From Pyrenopolyporus hunteri (Eukaryota; Ascomycota; Sordariomycetes; Xylariales; Hypoxylaceae), in contig CADCXC010000011.1 in the NCBI GenBank assembly GCA_902806595.1, forward strand, positions 682,001 through 746,000: a stretch of 64,000 nt of DNA, read 5' to 3'. Positions 1-13,357 of this stretch are shown one piece after another. Position numbers and translations under genes: made by a program. Each line of letters starts with the position of its first letter. The first letter of the stretch is position 1. Under the pieces are notes generated by a model. The model was not told where the DNA came from and searched no databases. It saw only the letters and a list, made by a program, of their open reading frames with translations.

Positions 1-2753
1 CCATCGATTCTAACCTTTGGGGTATGGCGTTGGTTAGAAGAGTGGAAGTGCAAAACTGATCAGTAAGAGTTTGAGCAGCCATTATCAACTGATCGTCGGG
101 CAACGAGGATGAGGGTAGAAGTAGCGGTGGCTCTGGATCGGCGAAGTACTTCGTAAGCGGAAGATCAGCCTCGGATTTGCAAGCCTGAGGCAATTCGAGT
201 GGCAGATGTGATGAGTTCAAGTCCACAGACTCGAGTTCTTTAAATGACGTAGCGAGCGAATCTCCGTCGTCGTCAACTAGCCGTTTTCTCACACCTAGGG
301 ACTTCACAGGAGATAGTGGCTCGTCACTGTCGTAGCTCGAGTCATCCTGATCTGATACGAGACTAATCTCATCAGCATCCGAGTGGGCCTCGTCGAAGTT
401 CGAAGGGCTGGGTCGATTCGACATGGTGACTTGAGTACCAGAACCACGAATAATAGCATGTCCAACTTTTGTAGGGGGCTCTTTTAAACCCTTTCGGCTC
501 TTTGCGTGACGCCGCAAATAGTTTGTTGTGGGTGGCTCATTCAGGCCAAGGAGCGCGACCTCCTCGGATCGGTCGATGGAGAAGTCATATCGCCCACTCC
601 CTTCGTATTTACTATTCACTGCAGACAAACTAGGCCCGAAATTCACCTTGTCGAATATACTCGTATGAGGGGAGGCGCTTATAATCGAGTTCTTCTGGGC
701 AGCCCTGCGGTTGTCGAGTGATGCTCGGATTTTTTTGAAAACGGTATCCGGGTTGAATGGACTAGCGGGTCTCTTTATGCCCGCCACCTGCGATCTACTC
801 GTTTCTATCCCAGCTTGACGCCGTGCTTCCTCTCCAAGCGAACTCCGTGCGTGCCTGAGCTCGGGTTTCGTGAACGTCGGTGAAGAGGCGCCATTATGCA
901 GGCGGATATCGGGCGGTCCCGCTTTGGTCTGTGACTCTTTCGTTGGAAGGCTGACTACGAAGTCAAGATGTGAGTCCGAATTTGACATATTAGGTAGGTC
1001 GAGGGAACCTAGACCCATATCCCCGGGCTGTTCATCAAAGAAGTTAAAATCGGCTTCCGTAATGTCAGTATCTCCAAACATATCTGGGCCTAGCTCGCCA
1101 AAGAGATTTTCGGATTCGAACGAAGCGCCGAGGCGCTCGCGTTTTGCTTCCGTGCTTTCCCAATGATCGCTATATGATGAAGAGTTGCGAGCAGCATCGA
1201 CATCCGCCGTCACCGCGGCGACGACGTTATTCCCCGGGCTAGAAGCCGTACCATCTATCGACGGAGTCGCTCCTACAAGATTCTGGACGCCATCCGGCGG
1301 TGTCGGATATAATGCTGATGGTATACTAGCGTTGTTAGATCTCTGCAAGGTCAACGGTGACAACCTATTTGGATGCTGAGCCTGGGTATCTGCTAGCGAG
1401 ACCTCGCCGGCCGTTGCGGCATCCCTTTCCTTCTTGTTCTTTGTCAGGATTTCCTCTCGCTCTTCTGCACCTAAAAACCACTGTTTCGCAACCTTCAACG
1501 CGTCGAAGTGCTGACCTTGTTCAAACATCTGTGGATCTTCTGATTCGCTTCCGATCGCTAACCGCGAGAATATTTTACAAAAACATAAAGTGGCAGGCCA
1601 CGATATGCTGGAGCTATTTATTAACGGAGTCCGTTTCCCATCTGCATTCTGCTCTGCCGGCCTCCTACGCATTCGTTGAAGGCCGACCCAGTTTTGCGAA
1701 TCACAGATGGAAGACGGTATATTACGAGCCTGTAGAAACTTGGAGCAAATGTTCCGCCAAGGGCCATCGTCTCTCTCGGATCTAAGTCTCACGACCTGCG
1801 TATCGGGTGACTGGCCAAAGCTGCCTTCGGTAGCCATAGTCTCGGATGTGCTAATAGGATGGCAGGTGGCGAACATGCCGAGCGGCGCCGCTAAGACGGT
1901 AACCCCCAGAGACGGAAGGGGGTGTCCGAAGCTTTCCGACAGGTTGATTAAGCCCTCTACCATAGAGAGAGCAAAGGATATCACGAGGCTACCCGTTGTT
2001 GTGAGGTATATACGCAGTGAAGCTAGGATTGAAGGACCCCCGGCGCAGTCGTTATGAGGATCTTTGGGAAGAAGCAAGGTTCGGGAACTCAATGGTATCG
2101 CGCCGGTTTTCATGCAGAAGCTTGAAGATACTGCCGATAGGACGGCGTAGATGAAGTGATCGTAGACTTCTTTTGTCGATGTCGAGGAAACGGATTTCGA
2201 ATCAACAGACGGGGCTGGTTCGCCTCCGACGGGAAATGTTTGGAGCGATTGGAGAGTAGCTGACTGCGCATTTCTATGAGTCGGTTCGGGAGCGGCGGAT
2301 ACACTCGATGACGAAGAGCTGGCTGGTGTGTTGGCTGCATTTTGAACTTGCGAACGATTCTTAACGAGGGTGGCCGATTCGAAAGCACCCTCCTCAGTCA
2401 AAGAAAAGGTAAAGCCGACACTTCCAACGGACTTTGGGAACGATGGTACGGCTGACTGATTTCCGTTAGGCCTGTCCTTCTTCGATAGATAGAAGCACCA
2501 AACGCCCCGCCGAGCCGTATCAAAATAAGCCAGGAATCCATCCTTCCGGAGTGCGGTTTCGAGTTCGGGCGCATTAGAGCTGAAGAGGGGTTGGGTGGGA
2601 GAGACCGGGTCGTAGAAGGCGAAGTAGACAGACGATATATTATTCTACGTTGTGAATCTAGATATCAGTAAAGGTGCGTACATCCATCAACAGGACAGGA
2701 ATAGGATTACTGACGATCACTAATGCATTAGTCTCGTATTCACCAGTGTCCAT
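1..2753 (-). CDS. SSN2: Mediator complex subunit 13 (Srb9/Ssn2), N-terminal part, runs off left edge
   Basis: MED13 links the CDK8 kinase module to core Mediator and modulates RNA polymerase II transcription in the nucleus. Proposed coding: complement(join(<1..2644, 2715..2753)); about 894 residues are visible. The first exon encodes 13 residues (MDTGEYETNALVI), then a 70-bp intron, then NNISSVYFAFYDP. The frame stays open to position 1. Family features visible: the N-terminal domain (residues about 10-110, with WCFYLSKKD), a block containing NWVGLQRMRRRPAEQ followed by WPATLCFC, and the acidic motif TEADFNFFDEQ. A long low-complexity middle follows. Known MED13 proteins end in a PIWI-like domain, which must lie left of the window. 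The gene is divergent from ENP2 with an 893-bp shared intergenic region. The start exon is the weakest part, as its donor (GTCAGT) is not the strongest form. Identity is secure; exact 5' end is inferred. Confidence 0.85.
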
Positions 2754-3646
2754 GTCGTAAATCATATCAATCATTCCGAGGCGATAGTCGTTCTTATGCA
2801 GGAAGCGGCACGAAGGGTGCCTTGATGTGAGTACCGGCTAATGCGAAGGCGAGAAACGGCGGTCGGCGCAATTCGGATGATCTGGTTTCAATCTTTGAGG
2901 TCTCCGGCGCATGCCGAACTCCATCTCCGCTACTCCTGTCGAAGAAAGGCGATGCGAAGGCGGACGCGCGCGGAGCGGGTAGCCAAAGCGAGCACGCAGA
3001 CGGTTATCAAGCCATGGGAAGTACCCCCGGTTTCGAGATCTATCGGAAAAAGATGGTCACAACTAGACCATCGGCGTGGTAGGTTGTGGAGTCTAGTCGC
3101 AGCAGTCAGCCAGCTATATGTGGCCGTGACTGGGCGGTGTCTTGTCGAAGGGAGGGCTGAGAGGAATCTTTTGAAGTCTCTCACGAACAAACGTCCACGA
3201 GACGTGATGGCGATGTACCCAGGTACCCAGTTTTTATTTTAGCGCTTCCCTGCTACATAGGTACCTAGGTACATGTAGGTAGGTACATACAGCAGGTATT
3301 AGGGTCTTTGGTGTGGCTTGGACCAATCACCCACCATGCGCATTACAGCGATGGGCCCAAGGCTTATGCAGTGGCCGGGCGTGCGAATCTCTTATCGATC
3401 CAGGTTCTCCACTAAATTTTCAACTTATCGCCCCTCTACATAGTTACCTACCACCTTCTACTGCAGATTTGCATCCAGTTCCAACCTACATACCTACAAA
3501 CCTACCTACCTATCTTACCTCCCTACCTCTCCCTAATCTATTTTCTTTTTGTTTTCCCTCTCTTCTCATCCCCATACTATCCCGCCTTCCGCATTCTTTC
3601 CCCAGGCACGAATTCGTAGGCGCTTCCATCAACGCCAACCGTCACA
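2754..3646. promoter_or_regulatory. Divergent intergenic region between MED13 and ENP2
   Basis: This 893-bp stretch must contain both promoters. On the ENP2 side, about 3510-3600 is a strongly pyrimidine-rich plus-strand tract, typical of fungal core promoters and 5' leaders. A cluster of the AGGT/ACCT motif (TACCTAGGTA type) lies at 3255-3290, with related ACCT repeats at 3483-3530. No convincing open reading frame is seen. Confidence 0.5.
3255..3290. repeat. AGGT/ACCT tetranucleotide motif cluster
   Basis: The stretch contains overlapping copies of TAGGTACCTAGGTAC-type sequence, a palindromic arrangement of the tetranucleotides AGGT and ACCT. The same motif recurs in many intergenic regions of this window but I did not find clusters of it inside exons. 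Confidence 0.7.
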
Positions 3647-5845
3647 ATGAAAGTCACCAACCAAGGAGACGTTTCGGTATATACAATAGCCGGCGCCAAT
3701 ACCGCGCGTCCTCTCCCAGACTGGTAAGACGACCCATGCTTCTCTAGATCAGGTAGATAATAGACTAACGAGAATGTCCATACAGGCTCGCCCGTCGGCG
3801 GAAACGTAGCCTGAAGTCGGATCACGAATACCAGAACAGGATAGAACTCCTTCAAGACTTCGAATTCGAGGAGGCCAGCCATTGTGTCAGGGTCTCAGAG
3901 GATAACGATTGGATTATGTCTACTGGGACATGTAAGTCACGGTAACGCCCGGCAGAAGGCCCCAATATGGCAGTTCTAGCCCTAGAGCGGGAAGAGAGGT
4001 TCCGGTGCAGGAATGAGATACTGACATTTCATAGATAAACCGCAATTTCACGTTCACTATTTACCTCACCTTTCCTTGTCTTATTCGAGACATACGAAGT
4101 CGCTAAATACGACATTCCTCCTCCTTTCAACCGATTATACGAAATCTCTACACCTACAAAGCGATAGGAAACTCGAATTTCATGTAAGAACCGCTCGGTA
4201 TCTAAGGAAAAAAAGAAAAAAAAACCACATAAACCACTTCCAATACGGTGGGCCGTGCTGACATTCATAGACGCCCGCAGGTTGTCACTACGAGCTACGC
4301 CTACCTAGGTACGGAAGAGATCTCATTTACGATCGTCACGCGACTGAAGCGTTAGTTCCCTCGGTCGGTTTAAATTCGGATGGTAACGGCGAAGTCTTCC
4401 GAATGAATCTCGAGGTCGGAAGGTTTATGAAATCATATCAAATCGACGTCGGAACCGACGACGGCGTGGAAACTGGCCTTCAGGGAAGTATCAACGTTGG
4501 TAGCGTCAATACAGCGGCAATCGCCGAAAACAGTCACAACCTATTAGCGTTCGGTACTTCTATTGGCTCCGTCGAATTCTGGGACTCGCGATCTAAGTCG
4601 AGAGTCGCCATCCTTGGTGACCAGGAGGGGGAAATAACGGCGCTCGATTTTAGCCCTTCTGGCCTCTCTTTAGCGACAGGCACATCAAACGGACTAATAA
4701 AGCTCTTCGATCTCCGAAGCCCAAAGCCGTTGTTGCAGAAGGACCACGGCCCGGGCTTCCCAATCAAAAATATTATTCACATGACCACATCTTCCCATGA
4801 GAAGAAAGTCCTTTCCGCCGACAAGCAGATGATCAAAATTTGGGACGAGCTTGACGGTGGAACTTGGACGTCGGTGGAGCCTCTGGTCGATATAAATTTC
4901 GTTACATGGTGCAAAAACACGGGGATGATCCTCACAGCGAACGAGGGGAAGCCTCTCCACAGCTTCTTTATTCCACAATTAGGACCCGCGCCGAAATGGT
5001 GCTCGTTCCTCGACAACATGGTCGAAGAAATGGCCGAAGAAGTCAACACTGATCAGTACGACAACTTCAAATTCCTGACGTTACCCGAATTGAAGTCCCT
5101 CAGTCTCGCGCACTTAATCGGCAAGACAAACTTACTGCGCCCCTATATGCACGGTTATTTCGTGGCTTCGAAGTTATATGAACAAGCTCGGTTAATTGCC
5201 AATCCATATGCTATAGAGGAGGAGCGTGCGAAGCGCGTCAAGGAGAAGGTAGAAAAGGAGCGTGCCAGTCGAATTCGTGGAAATAAGAAGGTGAAGGTCA
5301 ACCAGAAACTAGTTGACAAGTTGCTCAAGCGCCAAGAAAAGAGAGCTCACATTGACCCGAACGCCGGTGTGCTCGGTGACGAACGGTTCACGCGTCTATT
5401 CGAAGATGAAGAGTTCAAGATCGACGAGAACAGTAGAGAGTTTCAAGTTCTAAATCCTAGCACGAAAATCGATCCCGAACCAGGGGTAGGTCGAACAGCC
5501 CAGAAGGCCCGATCTTCAGATGAGGGCGAAGAGGATTCGAGCGACGTCGGCGAAAGCGACGACGACATCGTTCCCATACGTGACTCGCCGAAGGAGATGG
5601 TCATGCGTATCAGGTCATCCAATCGAGGTAGCAGCCAGGCAGCTGAAGATACCTCCCTAGGCTCCAGAGCTCAAAAATCGGGGAGGATCAGCAAAGCCCG
5701 AAGCGGTGATATAGTCGGTGAGAGACAGGTCACATTCGTCCCGGAGTCGAGGGGGAAGAAGGAAGAAGCTCCCAAAGCACAAGCTAGGGATCGACGGACG
5801 GACTCGCGGCGAAGTGCCAGCGCTAATGTCTTTAGGCGGCTTTGA
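3647..5845 (+). CDS. ENP2: Nucleolar WD40 ribosome-biogenesis protein ENP2 (NOL10)
   Basis: Enp2/NOL10 is an essential nucleolar WD40 protein of the small-subunit processome needed for 18S rRNA maturation. Coding: join(3647..3723, 3786..3931, 4035..4183, 4271..5845), 648 aa, close to the roughly 700 aa of the yeast protein. The start MKVTNQGDVSVYTIAG is the conserved family N-terminus. WD40 blades run through roughly residues 30-330 (GSVEFWDSRS, GLIKLFDLRSP, QMIKIWDELDGG). The family block KTNLLRPYMHGYFV follows near the end of the beta-propeller, then a charged coiled stretch, the NUC153 motif (DERFTRLFEDEEFKID) and a basic, disordered tail. Introns of 62, 103 and 87 bp have canonical GT-AG ends. 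Transcription probably starts in the CT-rich tract just upstream. Confidence 0.93.
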
Positions 5846-6016
5846 TACCCAGCAATATACACACTAGCAATTATGGTACAAATTTAGAAAGCGCTTAGTT
5901 TCATTCCCGCCAGATCCAAATCTAGAAAAAGCTAGATAAGCATATCCGATCCGACACCTATGCCTACCCCCAACCAACTAGAGCAAGTGTTTATCAAGTC
6001 TACTGTTCGAAGCCAT

Positions 6017-6556
6017 TTACTTCCTAATCCATTTTTTCCCTCTCTTCTCCGAGCTCTCCCGGGTGCTCGATTTCGCAAGGCCCTTCTCAACATCCTCAAG
6101 CCGTAACTTGGGTGTGGGCGGTACGTCATCCAGACGAACACGACCCCGGGATGAGTTGCCAGGCGACTCCTTAACTGATTTGGGGAACTCGGTTCGGCGA
6201 GGAGTGAGAGCGGTGACCACCTTCCTTGCCGAACGACGGATACTCTCTCTGACTTTCCATTCCCTCTTCTTAGCCAGATAGAACAACACAGCTGTCGTAA
6301 CTAGTTGGCGTCAGCACATTGAAGATCAATCGTACACGCGAGGGAACTTACTGCCAAGCACACAAACAACGGCGACAACTACTATAATTGCGACTATCGC
6401 GCCGTGGGAGATCTGAATAGCACCGGGGCTACTTCCAGATGCTCCTGCCGAATCGTCAATGCTGCCACCGGAGCTGATCGACCCTGGCCCGCTATCGCCT
6501 TCACCATAAGGCACATCGGTTGCCAGCGGAAATGGGTCTGAAGTAGAGGTCGCCAT
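6017..6556 (-). CDS. Single-pass membrane protein, conserved fungal hypothetical
   Basis: Coding: complement(join(6017..6300, 6352..6556)), 162 aa, with a 51-bp intron that joins the transmembrane segment in frame. The N-terminal 45 residues are Ser/Gly/Asp-rich and probably extracytosolic. One hydrophobic helix follows (HGAIVAIIVVVAVVCVLGI, running into TTAVLFYL), then a basic juxtamembrane stretch AKKREWKVRESIRRSARKV, and a cytosolic tail ending in KKWIRK. There is no obvious cleavable signal peptide. I recognise the overall layout from unannotated fungal proteins but know of no assigned function. The gene is convergent with ENP2, with 171 bp between their stop codons. Confidence 0.75.
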
Positions 6557-8983
6557 CGCGGCTTGCACTAGTATAATAAAATAAATATAGGATAAAAAGA
6601 AGGATAAAAGAATAGAGTGAAAGCCGGCACTCTGGTTCCCGGTGGGACGACGTGGGACGACGGAGGGACGGCCGCTGAAGATGTTGAGCAAATCTCATCC
6701 AGCCATGGGAGAATAGTATCGGAAGAAGAAAGAATACCTAGGACTTGCGTCACACCACATCGGGGCCCTTGGTACTTATGAATGAACCCGATGTGGATAG
6801 CTAGTTGAGGCGCTTAGGGAGGCCGCTCTATGAAGATATTCCAGAGATGTGACGGGGCATGCATGGTGGGTGTTGATAGGAGCCTGGTTAGCGTTGGAGG
6901 TGCTACGGCGTAGTGTGTCTTAACTCTCCTATGTAGAGACTTGATGCACCTCTGGCAGTTGAGACCTCAGGGATCCCAGTACGGTTTCGGGGTCCTCATT
7001 GGAGCCGTTTGATTTTTACGTTGGAGTCTAGCAATAAGATCACTTTTATTTGGATCGGTTCGTTTTATCATTGGCGGTTGCGATCTTGGAAGCGCTTAAC
7101 CCAGGGCGCTTTGAGACCCGGACCCCTGTTGCTTGGCCAATCAGCATTCGGCAACAGGGGTTTGCAGGAACGGTGCCGCTTCGGGGGCTACCAAGCACTT
7201 GCATATCGTCACATTTGTTGCTTTTTAGAACTGCTCTATCCAGTTCCTGTTTGAGAAATCGATAACACATCCCTTTCCCGACCAGTTACGCTAATAGCTT
7301 CTAGATACGACTCAGCGAAGAATCATCATCCGAAAGTGAGATATATACCCTAAAGACTAGCAGGTACTCAAGTCGTGCGCTTCATTTATGATCCGGGAGC
7401 GAGAAATCGTGCATGCTACAGTAACGACTTCAACTTTAACATAGAAAAGGCGATATCACCAATCATTCAGTCTGGCCGGGCAGCCACTCGATACCACGTA
7501 CTGCCGCAGGATTAAGCGCGGGACCGGCCAATACTACTATAACAACAGGTCAAAGTATTTCGGTTAACTTCCCGATCACAAACTATACCCCTCTATACCT
7601 ACTTATAATTGAAGGTAATAATCGAATTAATTATACCTGTTCGGGTCTGCTTTTTTTTTTCTTTGAGGATTGTCAGTACTTATGCCCGGTTATTGGTAGA
7701 CTCTCGTTAATGTACACCCATGGAGAGTTATCCGCATATTCATACTCGATTAACTGCATAGAAGGCCTAGATTTACTATGGTATAATTTCTATCTAAAGC
7801 TTACGTTCTCTTCCCCCGCGAAGTGGCCAGCCTGTGAGGTGAGTGAAGCACAGAGTGGTACCTAGAAGACATACCTAGAAGACAGTACCTAGTGAAACTG
7901 TTGAGTGATAGAGCGATAGGGTAAAGGGACTGATACCCGGTCCTAGGGAAGAATCAACCAACAAGGCTTAGTCTATGACTTCTCCTTAGGGCGTACAGCG
8001 CCCATATATGCCTTCTCGTCTCGTGGTTGTTCCTTTCACTTCCTCCCAACTTCACTCCGGCTAGAACTCTTATTCCTACGTTCCCCCAATATCTTTCCAT
8101 AGTTTTAATTGTTCTATCCACTAAAGTAAATCGTGAGATATAAATTAGCATTATAAGATATGAAAGTCGGGGCTTGTATTCCAACTCGTGGCCGACACAT
8201 TGATTCATCTCTCTTCAATAGACTGCTTATGCTGATCCCATGCTTCGAGCATTCACGCAGGTACCCAGTTAGGTACCTATCTACCTACTGTTTATAAGAG
8301 TCTACGCTCACATGTCTACATTGTGACAGTCGCAAATTCTGATAGTCCGGAAATTTCACACCAGTTGCCCATATAACTATTATGTAGAAATGTATCTCGG
8401 GAGAAACGGAGTGCACTAAACGCCCGAGTACCTAATGTTGCTCTATTGCATGTACTCCAGGAAGTACCGAGGTGAGCGCATGTAGATACGTTATATTACG
8501 TACCTAGGTAGGTAGTAACTACCTCGGTAGGTACCTTGGTATAATCCCAGGGAATTCACGTAAACAGCCTACAGAAGCCTTGAACTGTTTTGAGCCACAT
8601 GGACATACCTGGTACCTATAATAGGCACATACGTAGGTACGTATAATTATATGTACCTACCTAAGTAGGTATCTAGGTAGGTAGTTGCTTAAGGCAAGCA
8701 CTACCTATGTGTGTGTAGTCGCTGTTGCCTCAATATGGGTACGTTTAATCTGAACTTAGAAAAGACACTTCGACTCGATTAGCGGCTTTACTGATCTTCG
8801 GCCTCTACACCACCATCGTCTCCTACATCTCTCATTCCTCTATCGATCTCTTCCACGTAACTCGGTTTCCCCCGTAATCACACTAGAGGAGTGGAATAGG
8901 CTCCGTTCCTTTCGTGCTATACCGAATTGTTACTGACCTTCTTTTTCTTCGTCCCCTCGTACACTGAATCCTCAGTCCTTAAC
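6557..8983. other. 2.4-kb intergenic region without a recognisable gene
   Basis: No open frame here has convincing coding character; all are short and match no family I recognise. The right third carries ACCT/AGGT motif clusters at about 8260-8290 and 8499-8688. A CT-rich stretch at about 8800-8940 is the likely promoter and leader of the coiled-coil gene at 8984. Confidence 0.5.
8499..8688. repeat. Dense AGGT/ACCT motif cluster
   Basis: Several copies of TACCTAGGTA, TAGGTACC and ACCTACCTAAG-type sequence occur within about 190 bp, forming many short inverted repeats. It lies about 300-480 bp upstream of the coiled-coil gene. Confidence 0.75.
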
Positions 8984-11900
8984 ATGGCCGCCATTTCTCA
9001 AGAACATTATTCTGGTGATATGCCTGTATCGGATAAGGCACCTAACAAACCGAAGGATATTAATTCCCTATGTATCCCAAGCCAGTCCGATTTCCTCCAG
9101 CCGATAGAAGATTCGCAAGATACTAACGCCTATATGACCACCGAGATCCCCGTGTCCGAGCAGCCGTCTCAGAATCCCCACCCGATCCGGCCTCCGGAGG
9201 CAACCTATTTCGCCAGGCCAGTGTTGGAAACGACCGAGGAGATAGCAGCTGGCTTCCAATTCCAAAAAGCTCCTTCCCATACTATGTCACATAGTTTAGG
9301 TGGATCGCAAAGGAGACCTGTCCCCTCGTTTAAATCTGGCGAAACGAAGGCCTCGCGCGATTCAAGTCCCGGAGGTTCTAAACCGGCTAGCTACCTCGGA
9401 AAAGTAGAATGCCCACCGTCAAAGATGCCCGAAATGAGCGTAGCAGATCATAGAATTGACCACCACGGTGGCGTCATAGTCGAACCCAGTTTAAAATCCC
9501 GTAAGATCCAGGGCAAGACTGAAGATAGTAATAAGGCACTAGACGAGTACCCGTCCGTTCCGGTTCCCGGCCAAGACACACATCGATTTCCTTTCCCGGA
9601 CGAGACTAGAGAGACGAATCCTAAAGGAGCGAAGCGTATATCGCGTTGTTCCCGTTCCCCTTTGACTAAAGCCCATCTTCCAAGGACTATTACAGATGCT
9701 CGAAGAAAAGCTCTTGCGCGGATGTCGCCTCAGAATCGATTTTCTCAGGCAAGTGTCAGAGATGCTCGGAGCCAACGCTCTCGGGTGAAGCAGCAAAAAG
9801 ATTCAAGTCTTGCACAACCCGTATCTCCTGAATTCCAAGAGGGCGAGGCTATCTCAACGAGAAGGCCACGCTCTGAGGCATCAAACATTTCGAAACCCCG
9901 GGCACCCCCTAGAGTCCACCACCGAAAATCCACTCCAACACGAGAACAGAATACCCTCAACCTTGTGAGGTTCGCTGAATCTTGGAACGCGAATCATATC
10001 TACAACAACATGTTATTGGACCGTTGGGAAGAGAAAATAACAATACTAGAAGAGTATATTGCGTCACAACGTTCGACTATTCAACGATACCAAGATGGCA
10101 TGAAGTCCCGTGATCAGAAGATCGCAGACTTGTCAGAGGAAGTAGAAAATATGCGTACCCGGTGTCAGCAGCCCGAAGATGAAAACACGTCGCGCCATAA
10201 ATTGAAGGAGAAGCTGCAGAGTAAATTACATTTATACAAGGAACGCTTGAATGCAGCGATAATTGAGCAACAACAATTATACACTTCATGTAACATTCAT
10301 TGTGAGAAAGCGACCGCAGACATTATCACGGCCCGGCAGGCTCAGAAGCAATCCCTAAAGGAAGTTTCTCAGACGGTAGAACGCATAGGAACAGAAATTA
10401 AGGAAGGGGTTGCTTCAGTTGCCGAAGACACCCATAGACAGGTTGAAGCATGTGCGTCCAACCGTTTCCCCTGCTCCTACATACCACTAACTTGTACTAA
10501 GCGAACACAACTATTCAGTCGCTCGGGATTGAATTAAGAGACCGTGTCAAGGAGCTTGAATGCGAAAGACAACGGACTAAGGACCTTAGCGACCAGCTAC
10601 ACCAATCCCATAAGATGAACGAGTGCTCGCTCCAATCCCTGGCTTCGCAGAGCCGGGAAATCTTAGAGAAGATAGTGCAGGAACAACAGCAGGCTCAGAA
10701 TATCGATATATCGATTAGAAAACAAGAACAGAAGTATGAACCTACCTTCCTCCAAGCAGAAGCCTGCTGACTTTATAGAATCGATACAGTTCTGGTGGCT
10801 CTAGAGAAGGCAAAATCGAAAACATTGGATGCGGCAGTAGTAATGAAAAATCTACAAGACCTTCATGACGATACAGTCGAAAAGTGAGCCATTGGCCTCC
10901 TTGCAAGGTGCAACATTGACTGACTCGTTATCAGAATCGTGTCAGGAGTCAGCGGCTCCATGGAATTGACTAAAAACGCAATGCTTGGGGACCATGAAAC
11001 TCTAAGCGAGAGTGCTAACGAAGTCCGTGGATTATGCGAAGCTGTCGGTAAACGAATCGTCGAGGACAATAATATCGCGATATGGCAAGGCAAGGTAAAT
11101 GATTCTCTCACGGCCGTCCAAAGCCAAGTACAGTATATCCGGGATCTACAAGACAAGCTCCACCGAATGAATACCCGCGAGAATGAGGAGACGGAAGAAC
11201 ACCAGGAGCTTCGGAGACAGATTAAAAAGGCTGCGACGAATGAGCAAGCTGCAAACGACAAGGTCAACGACCTGAAAGCACAAATTGAGAACCTCCAAAA
11301 GACACTAAGCGAGAAGGATATATCGATAGGCACATTGAATCGAGATCTTGAGGTAGTCCGAGAGGAACTGAAGGAACAGGCTAGATTTCTCCAGGATAAG
11401 GAGAGGCAGTTTCAAGATGAGCGAGAGAAAGACAAAAAGGCTTCGGAGCTTAATATCCAGCAACGCACCCAAGAAGGAGTCCGCGCTATTGCGGAAGAAA
11501 TGGAAGAAATGAGGGATAAGCACGAAATCATAGAGAAGCAACTCCAAGAAGCAGAAATGTCCCGGGCACAACTCGAGCAGGAGCTCGCCGAAACAAGGCA
11601 AGAAACGGAGTCGAGTAAGGCGAATATCGGCGAAGACTTACATCAAATCCGCGGCCAAATTGACGTTGCAACTGCTTCTATATCCAAGTTAACAACAGGT
11701 TTAGAGGAGTCTGAATATGGACGGGAAACATTGCAAAGGAGTCTCGAGGGATGGTCGCAAACCCGAGCTGAAATAGGCCAAATGGGACAGATACTAGGAC
11801 GACTAGGCAGAGACCAGCCAAGTGCGATCCAAATGAGCCATGAATTAAGGGAATTATTGGAGGTCCAGAAAAGATTGTCAGACACTCTACGGTCTCACCA

Positions 11901-12798
11901 AGTTGGATTGGCGGAAATGGAAGCAGCAGCAGTTTCTGACGGAACAGGACCGAGCAGCGGGACGGCTACGCACTCTATAATTGGTTTGAGTGCAACAAAT
12001 GAACCACAAAATGACACGACTTCGGCTCGGGAATTACAAAACCACGAGCGAAAGGTCGTGGTGAGATCTCCAGCTACGGAGGATGATCGTGTATCTCCAA
12101 TGTCTGTCGAACAAGAAAGAAGCACCAGACGGCACTCGGCACCCCCGCGGGGGATAATGAAAGTGGCCACCAGTAGCGCTTTGGGTGAAGTAGAAGCAGA
12201 GGAGGGAGCGCCTGATATGGATCCTCAAGCACCGGGAGTGCCATATCCACCGCCCAAGAGGAAAATAGCGAGGCGTGGTTCGAAAAGCTCCCTCACTACC
12301 CATAGTACATACAACCGGCCTGTTGCGGGATCTGTATTGGCAGTGGGCAAGGAAAATATCGATACGAGCCGAGCTGGGTATAATGAGAACCGGAACAATG
12401 TCACTATAGACAGTGTCATTCCCGGTCCAAAGAGCGCTGGTAGCGCTGATAAAGTTGCTCATGTCGACGAGCCTCCTATGAAGCGACAGCGAATCTCAAA
12501 GGGAAACCTGCACCCAAGTCAAGGGTCAAACATTGCAGAAAGAGTGAAGTTATCTCGCTCTATGTCCGCGTACCCTGTGGCTGGGGGATCGTCAAATTCA
12601 AAGCCAATTCAGGAAGCGCCGTCAGATCCTAGGGATATCTCATTACGTAGAGGCCCTACACAAAGAAGACAATCAAGACTCGTAACTTACGGTTTACAGA
12701 ACCAATCGTCTACCAATTCCAGCGCGGCGCCGGACGGTAGCCAATTGAGTACTGATTCGTCTCAGACAATGGAGGTAACGAACGATCAGGATTCATAA
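8984..12798 (+). CDS. Large coiled-coil protein of unknown function
   Basis: Coding: join(8984..10451, 10502..10733, 10779..10883, 10935..12798), 1,222 aa. The start MAAISQEHYS was chosen because its context is good and everything upstream is leader-like. Introns are 50, 45 and 51 bp. Residues 1-330 are polar, disordered and Ser/Pro-rich. A segment beginning NLVRFAESWNANHIYNN opens a helical region, and heptad-rich coiled coil runs from about residue 345 to 900 with two interruptions. The C-terminal 300 residues are again disordered, with basic patches such as PPKRKIARRGSKSS and PPMKRQRISKG that could be nuclear localisation signals, and a final QRRQSRLVTYG. The layout resembles structural proteins of chromosomes, the spindle pole or meiotic axes, but no family-specific motif is visible, so function is unassigned. 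Confidence 0.75.
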
Positions 12799-13357
12799 AA
12801 ACTCGATTCTTTCGAAGTCTTGCCTTGCTTCCCGTAGGCTTAGGACCAAGTGCTATAGCGACACCATATGAACGAGGAGACCTGACACTGGCACGTCGAG
12901 GACGGACGATAGAAGAAAAGACTGGGATATAGGTGCCTAGAGCTTTGCTATGCTTCGCTTGAGACGATAATCAAATTGTCAAATTGTCAAAATGCGGAAA
13001 ACTCGCTATCTTGAAAGGGGCTACAGGACCTGATTGTGTTTGAGCGAGGTGATATAATGTAGTATATATCTAGATAGTCTTTCGCTTTACCATAATATAT
13101 ATCACCTAGTACTCCGCGAAGCCCCGGTCGAGGCCAGTCGTAGCACAACTCCGGTTCGAGTAATATACACATTCACGCATACAGCCGTGAAGAGAGTCGT
13201 ATAAAGAGGGGGGGACCATGACAGAGTATTTCCCCCTTCCGATCTAGAATATTGGGACGGGGTAAGCGGTAGCAGTTCCGGGTATAGCTGGTTGACGTAC
13301 CGCGTCTCATCGTAAGGAGGCGGGAAACGGAATATTTGGACGGGATATGTGCCGTGG
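12799..13357. other. Intergenic region downstream of the coiled-coil gene
   Basis: This is the convergent 3' region between the coiled-coil gene and the bL33m gene. It is AT-richer around 13030-13120. No gene is seen. Confidence 0.5.

Noticed and set aside
2930..3190. Minus-strand open frame of 86 codons as the MED13 start
   Set aside because: It is not in a position to splice into the MED13 domain in a better way, and a compact first exon at 2715-2753 gives a family-like N-terminus.
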